From positions 62,001 to 126,000 of the forward strand of contig NZ_VTKY01000001.1 in the NCBI RefSeq assembly GCF_020514095.1: a stretch of 64,000 nt of DNA. Direction: 5' to 3'. A program made the translations under genes and the position numbers. The notes below the pieces were generated by a model. That model saw nothing but the letters and a program-made list of their open reading frames with translations. It was not told the DNA's origin and made no database searches. This DNA is from Synechococcus sp. MU1643. GTDB lineage: Bacteria > Cyanobacteriota > Cyanobacteriia > PCC-6307 > Cyanobiaceae. Below, piece by piece: positions 43,634 through 54,001 of the stretch; the stretch's first letter is position 1; each line of letters begins with the position of its first letter.

Positions 43634-44142
43634 AGCCACAGCATTGGTTGACCCCTGATTGGGATTCGCATCTCACCATTGCCCAGCTTTCGATACCCCA
43701 CCTCACGGCCCATGGCCTGAGGGCTGCTGTGATCGATGTCGACCGCACCCTCCTGCCCGGTCGTGATGTGACCTTGCCAGGGCCTGTGCGCGACTGGCTG
43801 GTGGATGCCGGCCGCCGCCTGCAACTGCATCTGTTCAGCAACAACCCCTCCCGCGATCGGATTGCCGCTGTGGCTGATCAGCTGGAGGTCAGCTTCACCT
43901 TTGGTGCTGGCAAGCCCCGGCGTGGCGCCCTGCGCAGCGTGGTTCGCGATCTCGCGCTGCCACCGGAGGCGATCGCGATGATCGGAGACCGTGTGTTCAC
44001 GGATGTGCTCTGCGGCAACCGGATGGGGCTTTACACGGTGTTGGTGCGTCCGGTTCGAGAGGATGGCAAGCCCTGCCGCCATGACCGAGTGCAGCGGTTT
44101 GAACGCGCCATGGCCCGCGTCATGGGGGCCCCTTCAGCATGA
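43621..44142 (+). CDS. YqeG-family HAD phosphatase
   Basis: 173 residues, HAD subfamily IIIA. Motif I reads VIDVDRTLLPGRD (nucleophile and acid/base aspartates), motif II LHLFSNNPS, and motif IV MIGDRVFTDVLCGNRMG. Relatives dephosphorylate phosphatidylglycerophosphate in mitochondria and plastids, an attractive role here. It ends by overlapping proB (ATGA). Confidence 0.85.
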   Translation: MAGLKPQHWLTPDWDSHLTIAQLSIPHLTAHGLRAAVIDVDRTLLPGRDVTLPGPVRDWLVDAGRRLQLHLFSNNPSRDRIAAVADQLEVSFTFGAGKPRRGALRSVVRDLALPPEAIAMIGDRVFTDVLCGNRMGLYTVLVRPVREDGKPCRHDRVQRFERAMARVMGAPSA

Positions 44143-45212
44143 CCCTGTGGGTCGTGAAAGTCGGTACCAGCCTGCTTCGGGGGGAGACCGCCGCCACGAT
44201 TGATGGCTACGCCCGCTGCTTCGCAGGGGCAATGGCCAGGGGGGATCAGGTGGTGCTGGTCACCAGTGGTGCCGTTGGGCTGGGCTGCCAGAAGCTGGCC
44301 CTCTCCAGACGACCTGACACGGTTGTGGCTCTGCAGGCCGCTGCAGCCATCGGGCAGGGCGCGCTGATGGCTCTTTATGAAAGGGCGATGGAACGCCACG
44401 GCTATTCCGTGGCTCAAGTGTTGCTGACCCGCTCCGATCTGGCCGATCGCCGTCGCTATCAGAACGCTTCGGGCACCCTGCGGCAGCTTCTGAGTTGGGG
44501 GGTGTTGCCGGTGATCAACGAGAACGATGCCCTCTCGCCGGCGGAGTTGCGCTTCGGCGACAACGACACCCTTTCGGCTTTGGTGGCCGCCGCTGTTGAA
44601 GCGCAGCAACTGATCCTGCTCACGGATGTTGACCGCCTTTATTCCTCCGATCCGCGGGTTGATGCCAATGCCGAACCGATCTCGGATGTTCGCCACCCCC
44701 GTGAGCTGGACCAGCTCGAACAGGGGGCCGGCGACGGTGGTCGCTGGGGCACCGGCGGCATGACCACGAAGCTGGCGGCAGCCCGCATCGCCACCGCTAG
44801 TGGCATCACTGTGCAGCTCGCCGATGGCCGCGACCCCGCTTGCCTCAAGGCCTTGTTGCAGGGGGAACGGGGGGGGACAGTGTTCCATCCCCACCCCGAA
44901 CCTCTGGGTAATCGACGCAGTTGGCTCGCCCACGTGCTTCGGCCTGAGGGTGAACTGCAGCTGGATGCGGGGGCCTGTGATGCGCTGCAGCACCGTGGCG
45001 CGTCTCTGCTGCTGGTGGGTGTGACAGCGGTGCGGGGCGATTTCGCCGCCAATCAACCCGTTCGGTTGCTGGACCCCCAGGGCGAGGACCTGGGCCGTGG
45101 CCTCTGTTCGATGGACAGCGACCAGCTGCGGGCCGCGATGAATGATCCATCGCCGGGGGAGTCCTCCCCGGTGGTGGTGCATCGCGATGGTCTGGTGCTT
45201 CGCAGCCGGTAA
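44139..45212 (+). CDS. proB: Glutamate 5-kinase
   Basis: First step of proline synthesis. The amino-acid kinase domain begins [35 protein letters not shown] and [13 protein letters not shown] are the substrate sites; [15 protein letters not shown] closes the domain. The C-terminal PUA domain (from about residue 265) is present. 357 residues, normal. Confidence 0.94.
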   Translation: MTLWVVKVGTSLLRGETAATIDGYARCFAGAMARGDQVVLVTSGAVGLGCQKLALSRRPDTVVALQAAAAIGQGALMALYERAMERHGYSVAQVLLTRSDLADRRRYQNASGTLRQLLSWGVLPVINENDALSPAELRFGDNDTLSALVAAAVEAQQLILLTDVDRLYSSDPRVDANAEPISDVRHPRELDQLEQGAGDGGRWGTGGMTTKLAAARIATASGITVQLADGRDPACLKALLQGERGGTVFHPHPEPLGNRRSWLAHVLRPEGELQLDAGACDALQHRGASLLLVGVTAVRGDFAANQPVRLLDPQGEDLGRGLCSMDSDQLRAAMNDPSPGESSPVVVHRDGLVLRSR

Positions 45213-45247
45213 CCACGTCTACGATCCGCCGGAATGTTCTGGCCTCC

Positions 45248-46291
45248 ATGCGTTTCAGCACCCTGATCAAGGTTTTGCAGACCGGTGATGCAGGCTTGCG
45301 CTGGAGCCAGGCGGGCTTGGACCCATGGCTTGAAGATGCTGCTTCGCTCGATCAGGCCTCAGCTGTGCAGCTCAGCTTTTTGGAGAAGGGCAACGCCCTC
45401 ACGGCGGCCTTGGGTGCCAGCGGCGTGGGTGCCCTGCTGCTACCCGATCAACAGGATCTGATTGATTTGGCGTCGCAGCGTGGCATCGCCTTTGCGGTCT
45501 TCGCTGATCCGCGCCTGGCTTTTGCTGAAGCCCTCGATCAGTTGCATCCCCGACGCCGGCCCTTGGCGGAGATTCACCCCTCGGCGGTGATCGATGAACG
45601 GGCTGTGGTGGGCCCAGGCACGGCGGTGGGCCCGCGGGTCTGCATCGGTGAGGGCAGCCGTCTTGGTGCCGACTGCATCGTTCATCCTGGCGTCGTAATC
45701 TACGACGACGTGGTGGTGGGTGATGGCTGCGAGCTACACGCTAATGCCGTGCTCCATCCCGGCAGCCGTCTCGGACGTGGCTGTGTGGTGAACTCCAATG
45801 CCGTTGTCGGCTCCGAGGGCTTTGGCTTTGTGCCGACGGCGAAAGGATGGCGAAAAATGCCGCAGACCGGCCAGGTGGTTCTTGAAGACGGCGTTGAGGT
45901 GGGCAGCTGCACCACCATCGATCGCCCTTCCGTTGGGGAGACCCGCATTGGTGCCGGCACCAAGATCGACAACCTTGTCCAGATCGGTCATGGGGTCACC
46001 ACTGGGCGTGGCTGTGCCTTCGCGTCCCAGGTGGGCATCGCCGGCGGCGCCCGGATCGGTCATGGGGTAATCCTGGCGGGCCAGGTCGGGGTCGGCAATC
46101 GTGTTGTCGTCGGCGATGGCGTCATCGCCAGCTCCAAGACCGGCATTCACGGTGATGTGGCCCCCGGAGAGGTGGTGAGTGGTTTTCCCGCGATTCCGAA
46201 TCGCCTCTGGCTGCGATGCGCCGTCACCTTCAGCAAGCTGCCGGAGATGGCCAAGAGCCTGCGGGAGATGAAACGCGACACCCCTCAGTAA
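45248..46291 (+). CDS. lpxD: UDP-3-O-acylglucosamine N-acyltransferase
   Basis: Third step of lipid A assembly. 347 residues: an N-terminal uridine-binding domain of about 100 residues, then a left-handed beta helix built from hexapeptide repeats, and the catalytic-histidine region NLVQIGHGV. The final part ([15 protein letters not shown]) is typical. No other lpx gene is adjacent. Confidence 0.92.
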   Translation: MRFSTLIKVLQTGDAGLRWSQAGLDPWLEDAASLDQASAVQLSFLEKGNALTAALGASGVGALLLPDQQDLIDLASQRGIAFAVFADPRLAFAEALDQLHPRRRPLAEIHPSAVIDERAVVGPGTAVGPRVCIGEGSRLGADCIVHPGVVIYDDVVVGDGCELHANAVLHPGSRLGRGCVVNSNAVVGSEGFGFVPTAKGWRKMPQTGQVVLEDGVEVGSCTTIDRPSVGETRIGAGTKIDNLVQIGHGVTTGRGCAFASQVGIAGGARIGHGVILAGQVGVGNRVVVGDGVIASSKTGIHGDVAPGEVVSGFPAIPNRLWLRCAVTFSKLPEMAKSLREMKRDTPQ

Positions 46292-46323
46292 CCTCAGCGG
46301 TCGACCTGCCGTACAGCACCGTC

Positions 46324-47397
46324 ATGGCTCAGCATCGCGTCGTTCTCCTGCCCGGTGATGGCATCGGCCCCGAGATCACCGCTGTCGCCCGTCAGCTGCT
46401 GGAGGTGGTGAGCCAGCGCCATGGTTTTTCGCTGAGCTTCGAAGAGCAGCCCATCGGCGGCAGCGCCATCGATGCCACCGGTGAGCCGTTGCCCACTAGC
46501 ACCCTGGAGGCCTGCAAGGCTGCCGATGCGGTGTTGCTCGCCGCCATCGGCAGCCCCCGCTTCGACAGCCTTCCCCGCGAGAAACGGCCAGAGACAGGCT
46601 TGCTTGGCCTGCGCTCCGGCATGGAGCTGTTCGCCAATCTGCGGCCGGTGAAGATTGTTCCGGCCCTCATCGATGCCAGCAGCCTCAAGCGTGAGGTGAT
46701 CGACGGGGTGGACTTGATGGTGGTGCGGGAACTCACCGGGGGGATTTATTTCGGTCAGCCCAAGGGACGCATCCAGAACGAGGGGGAGGAGCGCGGTTTC
46801 AACACCATGACCTACTCCGCCTCGGAGGTGGATCGGATTGCAAAGGTGGCCTTTAAAATCGCCCAGGAACGGCGGGGCCGGCTCTGCTCGGTGGACAAGG
46901 CAAATGTGCTCGATGTCAGCCAGCTCTGGCGGGACCGGGTTGATGCCATGGCGCCCACCTATGACGGTGTGGAGGTGAGTCACATTTATGTGGACAACGC
47001 GGCGATGCAGCTGGTGCGTGATCCACGCCAGTTCGATGTGCTGCTCACCGGCAACCTTTTCGGCGATATCCTCAGCGACGAGGCGGCGATGCTCACCGGC
47101 TCCATCGGCATGCTGCCCTCGGCCTCCCTTGGCAGTGAGGGACCTGGTCTGTTTGAGCCTGTGCACGGTTCCGCCCCTGACATCGCCGGTCAGGACAAGG
47201 CCAACCCCATGGCCATGGTGCTGTCGGCCGCAATGATGCTGCGCATTGGTCTGAAAGAATCCGCGGCCGCCGATGATCTGGAAGCGGCCATCGACGCCGT
47301 TCTGGCCGGTGGCTTCCGCACCGGTGATCTGATGGCAGAAGGCTGCACCCAGCTGGGTTGTCGCGCCATGGGTGAGCAATTGCTTAAAGCTCTTTAA
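46324..47397 (+). CDS. leuB: 3-isopropylmalate dehydrogenase
   Basis: Oxidative decarboxylation in leucine synthesis. 357 residues; [11 protein letters not shown] at the start, [15 protein letters not shown] with the substrate arginine and tyrosine, [10 protein letters not shown], and the NAD site [12 protein letters not shown] with [16 protein letters not shown] 46324 chosen to fit the family N-terminus ([12 protein letters not shown]). Confidence 0.95.
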   Translation: MAQHRVVLLPGDGIGPEITAVARQLLEVVSQRHGFSLSFEEQPIGGSAIDATGEPLPTSTLEACKAADAVLLAAIGSPRFDSLPREKRPETGLLGLRSGMELFANLRPVKIVPALIDASSLKREVIDGVDLMVVRELTGGIYFGQPKGRIQNEGEERGFNTMTYSASEVDRIAKVAFKIAQERRGRLCSVDKANVLDVSQLWRDRVDAMAPTYDGVEVSHIYVDNAAMQLVRDPRQFDVLLTGNLFGDILSDEAAMLTGSIGMLPSASLGSEGPGLFEPVHGSAPDIAGQDKANPMAMVLSAAMMLRIGLKESAAADDLEAAIDAVLAGGFRTGDLMAEGCTQLGCRAMGEQLLKAL

Positions 47398-47461
47398 GCC
47401 CGAGATTGGTGCAATCGGGCCCTGATCTGGCAGGATCGCCGAGCCCTTAGTCCCTGCGTCG

Positions 47462-48364
47462 ATGTCGAAGCGTCATCCGGTTGTCGCTGTTACCGGTTCT
47501 TCCGGAGCTGGAACCAGCACCGTCAAGCGCGCCTTCGAGCACATCTTTGCGAGGGAAGGCATTACCCCTGCAGTGGTGGAAGGCGATAGCTACCACCGCT
47601 ACGAGCGGATGCCAATGAAACAGGCCATGGCGGATGCCCTGGCCAAGGGTGAGAACTTCTCCCACTTCGGCCCTGAGGCCAACCTCTTCGACAAGCTCGA
47701 GGAACTGTTCCGCACCTACGGCGAAACCGGTGCTGGTCAGAAGCGCTACTACCTTCACAGCGTCGAAGAAGCTGCTGAACACAACGCCCGTCTTGGCGTC
47801 AACCTCGAGCCGGGTCAGTTCACGCCTTGGGAAGACATCCCCTCAGGCACTGACGTGCTGTTCTACGAAGGCCTTCATGGTGGTGTGAAGGGCGAGGGCT
47901 ACGACGTGTCCGCCCTGGCCGACCTCTTGGTGGGTGTGGTGCCGATCACCAACCTCGAGTGGATTCAGAAGATCCACCGCGACAATGCTGAGCGTGGTTA
48001 TTCCGCTGAGGCCATCGTTGACACGATCCTGCGCCGGATGCCTGATTACATCAATCACATCTGCCCTCAGTTCAGCCAGACCGACATCAATTTCCAGAGG
48101 GTTCCCACTGTGGACACCTCCAATCCCTTCATCTGCCGGAACATTCCCACCCCGGATGAAAGCTTCGTGATCATCCACTTCCGCAAAGGTGCTCGTGAGA
48201 AGTGGGGGATCGACTTCGGTTATCTGCTGAACATGATCCACGATTCCTTCATGTCGAGCCCCACCAGCATTGTGGTGAACGGCGGCAAGATGGGTTTCGC
48301 CATGGAGCTGATTCTCACCCCGATCATTCACCGCATGATCGAAGAGAAGAACAAGGCCAGCTGA
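47462..48364 (+). CDS. prk: Phosphoribulokinase, proteobacterial-type
   Basis: Makes RuBP for Rubisco in the Calvin cycle. 300 residues. The P-loop reads TGSSGAGTST, the Walker-B-like region VLFYEGLHGG, with substrate segments EGDSYHRYER and HFGPEANLFD. This is the shorter class I form seen in proteobacteria. It lacks the cysteine pair that lets thioredoxin switch plant and freshwater-cyanobacterial enzymes (the P-loop has no cysteine; the only cysteines are near the C-terminal half, HICPQF and FICRNI). Confidence 0.93.
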   Translation: MSKRHPVVAVTGSSGAGTSTVKRAFEHIFAREGITPAVVEGDSYHRYERMPMKQAMADALAKGENFSHFGPEANLFDKLEELFRTYGETGAGQKRYYLHSVEEAAEHNARLGVNLEPGQFTPWEDIPSGTDVLFYEGLHGGVKGEGYDVSALADLLVGVVPITNLEWIQKIHRDNAERGYSAEAIVDTILRRMPDYINHICPQFSQTDINFQRVPTVDTSNPFICRNIPTPDESFVIIHFRKGAREKWGIDFGYLLNMIHDSFMSSPTSIVVNGGKMGFAMELILTPIIHRMIEEKNKAS

Positions 48365-48416
48365 TCGCTTCTCCTACCAACAATCGTCTCTACAATGGGC
48401 TCATCTGAGTGATCAG

Positions 48417-48719
48417 GTGGGCTCTATTTCTTTGTCAACGCCCTCCTTTGAAATCCGTGGAGCCTCGGGGGCGCCATCTACTCCCCGTTGGGACCGTATT
48501 GACAGCCGCTCTCTGATCGCCCAGGCCCGTCGCGTTTATTTCGCTTATCTCTCCAGCAGCCCTGCAGGGCAGGAGCCCCTCGGCGTGGTGGTGGATACGC
48601 AAGACCCCGATGGTCGGGTGGTCTTTGAGACCCCTGTTCTTCTGCCGCATGAAGAATTCATTGTCATCGATCTGATTCGGGGGCGCACGAGCCGTGGTCG
48701 GACCCGATGGAAGGGTTGA
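48417..48719 (+). CDS. Conserved hypothetical protein
   Basis: 100 residues from a GTG. No signal or membrane segment; ARRVYFAYLSSSPAGQEPLG and PVLLPHEEFIVIDLIRG look conserved but match no family I know. Its 3' end overlaps the pilD start by 13 bases. Confidence 0.55.
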   Translation: MGSISLSTPSFEIRGASGAPSTPRWDRIDSRSLIAQARRVYFAYLSSSPAGQEPLGVVVDTQDPDGRVVFETPVLLPHEEFIVIDLIRGRTSRGRTRWKG

Positions 48720-49388
48720 TTCTGGCTTGGACCGGCCTGCTGGGCGCCTGCGTCGGCAGCTTCACCAACGTGGTGGCCTGGCGCTTGCCCCGCCAGGAAT
48801 CAGTGGTCTTCCCTGGTAGCCACTGCCCCAAATGCGGCCACGTCATCCGCTGGCATGACAATCTCCCTGTGCTCGGTTGGCTGTTGCTGAGGGGGGCGCT
48901 GCCGCGACTGTGATGCAGCGATCAGCTGGCGTCACCCCGCAGTGGAAGCCCTAAGTGCCGGTCTCTCGATCTCGGCGTTTGTGGTGTGGCCTGGTGCTGG
49001 AGGGGGGCTGCCTGATCTCTGGCTCCCCTGGGCTGGTCTCCCCTTGATCGCGGTGCTCTTGCCGCTGGTGTTGATCGATCTGGATCACCTTTGGTTGTCG
49101 GAGCCCCTATGCCGCTGGGGGGTAGTGCTGGCCTTGCTGCTGTTGGAAGGTCTCAGTGCCCTGGCCGAGCGATTGTTGGGACAGTCCGCGCTGGGCCTCG
49201 GCGATGCAAAGTTGGCGGCGTTGGGTGGGGCATGGCTGGGCCCCGGGGGCATCGCAGCTGCGATGGCCCTTGCTATCGTGTCGGGAGCATTGGTCGAAAG
49301 CACAGCTCGCCTCAGTGGCCGGCTGGGTCCCAGGGAACCATTCCTCTTCGGTCCTTTTATCGCCTGGGCATTTGGCTGGTCTGGTTGA
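48707..49388 (+). pseudogene. pilD: Prepilin peptidase with a frameshift in a G6 run
   Basis: An A24-type leader peptidase cleaves and methylates type IV prepilins. The first frame gives GACVGSFTNVVAWRLPRQES and the zinc CPKC, then breaks at the six G's at 48892-48897 and would stop at 48911. Removing one G restores LLLRGRCRDCDAAISWRHPA with the second zinc CRDC, then the catalytic aspartates in LIDLDHLWLS and ALGLGDAKLAALGG, to the normal stop. The rest is intact, so this is either a very recent inactivation, slippage-dependent expression, or a sequencing error. Confidence 0.85.
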
Positions 49389-49492
49389 CCGGTCCTCAGT
49401 TGTGGTGGACCACCTGCTTGATGTTGTTGGGCGCTTGATAAACCAGCTCTGTTCCCGGGCCGGCTTTTAATGGTGTGAGCTGACGGCCCTGT

Positions 49493-50374
49493 GTGTCTCT
49501 GTTCGATTGGTTTGCTGATCGCCGCAAGGGTCAGTACGTCGCCAACGTCAAGCAGGAACCGGATGAAGGCGATGGTCTCTGGAGCAAATGTCCGGAATGT
49601 GGTCAGGTCGTCTATCTCAAAGACCTGAAACTCAATGCCAGTGTTTGTGCCAAATGCGGCCATCACCACCGGATCGACAGTGCTGAACGCATCGCGCTGA
49701 TCGCGGATCCCGACAGCTTCCAGGTGCTGAACGCGGATCTGGCACCAGTGGATCCTCTCGGATTCAAAGACCGACGCGCCTATGCCGACCGGCTGCGGGA
49801 AAGTCAGGCCTCGACGGGGCTGCGGGATGGTGTGGTCACCGGGCTTTGCCGGGTGGAAGGCATCCCGATGGGCCTGGCAGCGATGGACTTCCGCTTCATG
49901 GGGGGATCGATGGGCTCCGTGGTCGGGGAGAAAATCACCCGTCTGATCGAGGAGTCCACTGCCCGCAAGCTGCCGCTCCTGATTGTCTGTGCCTCCGGCG
50001 GTGCCCGGATGCAGGAGGGGATGCTCAGCCTGATGCAGATGGCGAAGATCTCCGGCGCGCTGGAACGCCACCGCGAAGCCGAGCTGCTTTACATGCCCTT
50101 GCTCACCCACCCCACAACGGGAGGTGTGACCGCCAGTTTCGCCATGCTGGGCGATCTGATTCTGGCGGAACCGAAAGCGTTGATTGGTTTCGCAGGGCGT
50201 CGTGTGATTGAGCAGACCCTCCGGGAAAAGCTGCCCGACAATTTTCAGACGGCCGAATATCTGCAGGAGCATGGGTTCGTGGACACGATCGTTCCCCGCA
50301 CCCAGCTGCGCCCCACCCTGGCCAATATTCTTCGCCTGCACGGCTGCAAACCGATGGAGCTCACCAGCGCATGA
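49493..50374 (+). CDS. accD: Acetyl-CoA carboxylase carboxyltransferase subunit beta
   Basis: Partner of AccA in malonyl-CoA synthesis for fatty acids. 293 residues from a GTG. The N-terminal zinc finger has four cysteines (KCPECGQVV and SVCAKCGHH). The carboxyltransferase core carries [24 protein letters not shown], and [11 protein letters not shown]. Normal length. Overlaps the next gene by four bases. Confidence 0.95.
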   Translation: MSLFDWFADRRKGQYVANVKQEPDEGDGLWSKCPECGQVVYLKDLKLNASVCAKCGHHHRIDSAERIALIADPDSFQVLNADLAPVDPLGFKDRRAYADRLRESQASTGLRDGVVTGLCRVEGIPMGLAAMDFRFMGGSMGSVVGEKITRLIEESTARKLPLLIVCASGGARMQEGMLSLMQMAKISGALERHREAELLYMPLLTHPTTGGVTASFAMLGDLILAEPKALIGFAGRRVIEQTLREKLPDNFQTAEYLQEHGFVDTIVPRTQLRPTLANILRLHGCKPMELTSA

Positions 50375-50742
50375 TCCGAGCTGGACTTGTTCTGATCCTG
50401 GCTTTGCTCTGCTGGGTCGCCCCCGTGCTGGCTGGCCCAGTGGAATGGATCGAGGTTCCCGCTACCGATGCGGGTCAGCAGTGGTGGGACCGCGGCAGTG
50501 TGCGCATTGATCGGGATGGATATCGAACCGTGCTGAGCCGCTTCACTCCAGCGGCCACCGACGACGAGGATCAGCCTTCCGGAGAGCTCTATGTGATGCA
50601 ACTGGACTGCTCCCAGGAGCTGTATCGCGATAAACAAGTGAATGGTTTGCCTCGTTTTCGCGCCCATTGGCAGCCTGCCGGGGATGACGGGCTGATCACC
50701 TCTGTGATTAAGGCTGTCTGCACCGAACCCCTCCCCAGCTGA
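50371..50742 (+). CDS. Hypothetical exported protein
   Basis: 123 residues with a clear signal peptide ([20 protein letters not shown]). The mature domain has two cysteines (QLDCSQELY and KAVCTEP) and conserved-looking segments such as [17 protein letters not shown]. Related small proteins are common in marine cyanobacteria; function unknown. Coupled to accD by overlapping ATGA. Confidence 0.65.
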   Translation: MIRAGLVLILALLCWVAPVLAGPVEWIEVPATDAGQQWWDRGSVRIDRDGYRTVLSRFTPAATDDEDQPSGELYVMQLDCSQELYRDKQVNGLPRFRAHWQPAGDDGLITSVIKAVCTEPLPS

Positions 50743-50743
50743 G

Positions 50744-51826
50744 ATGTCTCCACAACCCCTTGGTGTTGCCCTTGCCGGTCTCGGCTTCGGGGAGAAGGTG
50801 CACTTGCCGGCCCTTGCTGCCGCGCGCGATCTTGATGCGGTTGCCCTGTGGCACCCCCGCCAGGAGCGCATGGATGCCGCCACTGCTGCCCATGGCTTGA
50901 AGGGATTCAGCGACTGGGACGCTCTGCTGGCCGATCCCGCGGTGGACGCGGTGGTCATCGCCACCCCCCCGGCACCTCGCTTTGACCTGGCCCGACGGGC
51001 CCTGGAGGCAGGCAAGCATTTGCTGCTCGAGAAGCCCATTGCTCTGCATGCCGATCAAGCCCGGGAGCTGCAGCGGCTGGCCTTGGCGCGCGGACTTTCG
51101 GTGGCTGTGGATTACGAATACCGGGCTGTTCCCCTGTTCATGCAGGCCGCACGCCTTCTGCAGACCGGTGCTGTCGGCACGCCCTGGCTGGTGAAGCTCG
51201 ACTGGTTGATGGGCAGCCGAGCCGATCCCCAGCGCAGCTGGAACTGGTATGCCCAGGCGGATCAGGGCGGCGGCGTGATTGGAGCCCTGGGGACCCATGC
51301 CCTGGACATGCTGGCCTGGTTGATCGGTCCCCTGGGTGCCGTCCAGGCCCTGAACAGCGTTTCGATCAAGCAACGCCCTCACCCCGATGGTGGCCTGGCC
51401 GCCGTGGATGCCCCCGATGTGTCGCTGCTGCAGACCGTTGCCCATTGGCAGGGAAGGCAGGACCTGCCGGTGCCGGCTCAGGTCAGCCTCAGTTCCGTGT
51501 CGCGCAACGGTCGCGGTTTCTGCCTGGATGTGGTGGGTTCCTCGGGATCGCTGCTGCTCAGCAGCGCCAACCAGAAGGACTACGTCCATGGCTTTGAGCT
51601 GCAGCATGCCCCGATCGGTGAGCCCTTCCGTGCGGTGGAGCCCGCTGCCGACCTCGCCTTCCCAGAAACCTGGTCGGATGGCCGCATCGCCCCTGTGGCC
51701 AGGGTGCTGGGCTGGTGGGCCGAGAGCATTCGCCGTGGGCAACCGATGCTGCCTGGACTGGCCGAGGGCGTGGCGAGTCGTGTGGCTTGCGATCAGGCTG
51801 CCCTCGGCACATTGAATCTTGCGTAA
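50744..51826 (+). CDS. Gfo/Idh/MocA family oxidoreductase
   Basis: 360 residues. The Rossmann motif is ALAGLGFGEKVHLPAL, the conserved sugar-dehydrogenase segment LLLEKPIALH supplies the catalytic lysine, and DQGGGVIGALGTHALDML the catalytic histidine region. The substrate, probably a sugar or biliverdin-like ring, cannot be told; BvdR-type specificity is not indicated. Confidence 0.82.
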   Translation: MSPQPLGVALAGLGFGEKVHLPALAAARDLDAVALWHPRQERMDAATAAHGLKGFSDWDALLADPAVDAVVIATPPAPRFDLARRALEAGKHLLLEKPIALHADQARELQRLALARGLSVAVDYEYRAVPLFMQAARLLQTGAVGTPWLVKLDWLMGSRADPQRSWNWYAQADQGGGVIGALGTHALDMLAWLIGPLGAVQALNSVSIKQRPHPDGGLAAVDAPDVSLLQTVAHWQGRQDLPVPAQVSLSSVSRNGRGFCLDVVGSSGSLLLSSANQKDYVHGFELQHAPIGEPFRAVEPAADLAFPETWSDGRIAPVARVLGWWAESIRRGQPMLPGLAEGVASRVACDQAALGTLNLA

Positions 51827-51886
51827 CACGCGGTAAAGTTGCCGCCGACTCGTCTTCGACGACCCCAACCCTCCGAGGATTTATCC

Positions 51887-52960
51887 ATGGCGCTCGTTCC
51901 GCTTCGGCTCCTGCTCGACCACGCCGCTGAGAATGGCTATGGCATTCCTGCGTTCAACGTGAACAATCTGGAGCAGGTCCAGGCCATCATGGAAGCGGCT
52001 GACGAGACCGACAGCCCTGTGATCCTCCAGGCTTCCCGCGGTGCCCGTAGCTACGCCGGCGAGATCTTCCTGCGTCACCTGATCCTGGCCGCGACCGAGA
52101 CCTATCCCCACATTCCCGTGGTGATGCACCAAGACCATGGCAACGCCCCTGACACCTGCTACTCCGCTGCCATCAACGGTTTCACCTCCGTGATGATGGA
52201 CGGTTCCCTGGAAGCAGACGCCAAGACTCCCGCCAGCTACGACTACAACGTCAACGTCACCAAGCAGGTGGTGGACTTCGCTCACTCCGTGGGTGTGAGC
52301 GTTGAGGGTGAGCTGGGTTGCCTGGGCTCCCTGGAAACCGGCAAGGGTGAAGCAGAAGACGGCCACGGCTTCGAGGGCGAGCTGTCCAAGGACATGCTGC
52401 TCACCGATCCCGCTGAGGCTGCCGACTTCGTTGCCAAGACCAAGTGCGACGCGCTGGCCATCGCCATCGGCACCAGCCACGGCGCTTACAAGTTCACCCG
52501 CAAGCCCACAGGTGAAGTGCTAGCCATCAGCCGCATCGCTGAAATCCACAAAGCCATCCCCAACACCCACCTAGTGATGCACGGCTCCTCCTCCGTTCCC
52601 CAGGAATGGTTGGAGATGATCAACAAGCACGGTGGTTCCATCCCTGAGACCTACGGCGTTCCCGTCGAAGAAATCCAGGAAGGCATCCGCAACGGTGTGC
52701 GCAAGGTGAACATCGACACCGACAACCGTCTGGCCTTCACCGCCGCTGTGCGTGAAGCCGCCATGGCTGACCCTGCCAACTTCGATCCCCGCCACTTCAA
52801 CAAGCCGGCTCGGAAGTACATGAAGCAGGTCTGCCTTGACCGCTATCAGCAGTTCTGGGCTGCCGGCAATGCCAGCAAGATCCAGCAGCAGAGCATCACC
52901 CACTTCGCCGGCCTGTACGCCAAGGGCGCTCTCGATCCCAAGGCTGCCGTCGCTGCCTGA
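51887..52960 (+). CDS. fba: Class II fructose-bisphosphate aldolase
   Basis: Condenses DHAP with GAP (and with erythrose-4-phosphate) in the Calvin cycle and gluconeogenesis. 357 residues. Zinc ligands are in [11 protein letters not shown] and HLVMHGSSS; the conserved [14 protein letters not shown] and [15 protein letters not shown] follow. ATG 51887 is chosen from the family N-terminus. Followed by a strong terminator. Confidence 0.95.
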   Translation: MALVPLRLLLDHAAENGYGIPAFNVNNLEQVQAIMEAADETDSPVILQASRGARSYAGEIFLRHLILAATETYPHIPVVMHQDHGNAPDTCYSAAINGFTSVMMDGSLEADAKTPASYDYNVNVTKQVVDFAHSVGVSVEGELGCLGSLETGKGEAEDGHGFEGELSKDMLLTDPAEAADFVAKTKCDALAIAIGTSHGAYKFTRKPTGEVLAISRIAEIHKAIPNTHLVMHGSSSVPQEWLEMINKHGGSIPETYGVPVEEIQEGIRNGVRKVNIDTDNRLAFTAAVREAAMADPANFDPRHFNKPARKYMKQVCLDRYQQFWAAGNASKIQQQSITHFAGLYAKGALDPKAAVAA

Positions 52961-52986
52961 TCATCACGATCAAACGATCGATCACC

Positions 52987-53010
52987 GGGGGCCGAAAGGC
53001 CCCCTTTTTT
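52987..53010 (+). terminator. Intrinsic terminator of fba
   Basis: GGGGGCC-GAAA-GGCCCCC followed by TTTTTT, 26 bases after the fba stop. A GNRA-type loop on a seven-base GC stem makes it strong. Confidence 0.95.
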
Positions 53011-53047
53011 GTTGCGCTGCTCCATCGTGAGCGGAGTCAGCCTTTGA

Positions 53048-54001
53048 TCAGGCCATCAGGCTGAGACGGCCGTGGTTGCCATCCAGTTGCGCCTGCGCTC
53101 CCAGGGGCAAGGCCTGGTTGGGCCCTCCATGGCCCAGTGGCAGATTCAGCACCAGTGGAATACCGAGATCGCCAAGGCGTTCTTCAAGGATCTCGTCCAT
53201 CGTGAAATCACCCGGAAGGATGTCGTCTTCTGCCCAGCTGAAGGGACCGCAGGCCACCCCTGCCAAGTGCTGCAACAGGCCTGCGCTGCGCCACTGGGTC
53301 AGCATCCGATCGACCCTGTAAGGCGCTTCGCCCACGTCTTCAAGCACCAGGATGGCCCCCTTCAGGGAGGGAAGCCAGGGCGTGCCGATTAGGTGGGTCG
53401 CCACGGTGAGGTTGGTGACCACCAAAGGGCCGCGGACGATCCCCCGTCGTCGTGACTCGCCCAGCAGGGGCGCCACAGGACGTCCGCAGAGCAAATCCAC
53501 CGTGCGTTGCCACTGCGCCTCACTGCCGCCGCTGGATCCATGGATGGCACCCGGTAGCCCAGCGGCCCACTGGGCCAGTAGCAGGGAGCTGGTGTCGGAG
53601 AACCCCAGACTCCATTTGGGATGTCGCGGAAAGCGAAACCCAGCTTCGAGCACACGGGCAGCCCCCCAGCCACCGCCAAGGGTCACCACAGCATCCACGG
53701 TTGGATCATTCCAGGCTGATTTCAGATCCTGAACCCGTTCCTGGTCGGTTCCCGAGAAATAGCGCCATTGACGGGTGACGGCTGCGGGAATCTCCAGATG
53801 CCACTGCTGTTGATCACAGCGTTCGCGCAATGCCTGCAGATCGGTCTCCGGATCCATCCAGGTGCCGGGGTTCACGGCGCGGATGCGCGATCCAGGCTTG
53901 AGGGGTTTCAGCCTGCGCTGGGCAGCCATGCCCATGGGGGAGAGCAGGGCCGTGATGACGGTGGATGCCCCTGAAATCAGCAGCGTCCGTCGTGTTGGCA
54001 T
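53048..54001 (-). CDS. LD-carboxypeptidase (S66, MccF/LdcA family)
   Basis: 317 residues. The N-terminus PTRRTLLISGASTVITALL has a twin-arginine-like RR before the hydrophobic core, so Tat or Sec export is likely. The catalytic serine lies in LGFSDTSSLL, the glutamate in LVLEDVGEAPY, and the histidine in LPLGHGGPN. LdcA trims peptidoglycan tetrapeptides; MccF cleaves microcin. The export signal favours the wall role. Its start overlaps the purQ stop (TGATG). Confidence 0.85.
   Translation of the reverse strand: MPTRRTLLISGASTVITALLSPMGMAAQRRLKPLKPGSRIRAVNPGTWMDPETDLQALRERCDQQQWHLEIPAAVTRQWRYFSGTDQERVQDLKSAWNDPTVDAVVTLGGGWGAARVLEAGFRFPRHPKWSLGFSDTSSLLLAQWAAGLPGAIHGSSGGSEAQWQRTVDLLCGRPVAPLLGESRRRGIVRGPLVVTNLTVATHLIGTPWLPSLKGAILVLEDVGEAPYRVDRMLTQWRSAGLLQHLAGVACGPFSWAEDDILPGDFTMDEILEERLGDLGIPLVLNLPLGHGGPNQALPLGAQAQLDGNHGRLSLMA

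Noticed and set aside
44031-45182. Long open frame antisense to proB
   Set aside because: Same reasoning: the plus strand encodes a complete, recognisable enzyme, and the antisense product has no domain.
46294-47379. Long open frame antisense to leuB (about 360 codons)
   Set aside because: Shadow of a GC-rich gene; low-complexity His/Gln-rich translation and no family similarity.
48892-48911. Programmed ribosomal frameshift in pilD
   Set aside because: There is no slippery heptamer with a following pseudoknot of the usual kind; a single extra G in a homopolymer explains the data. Kept as a frameshifted gene.
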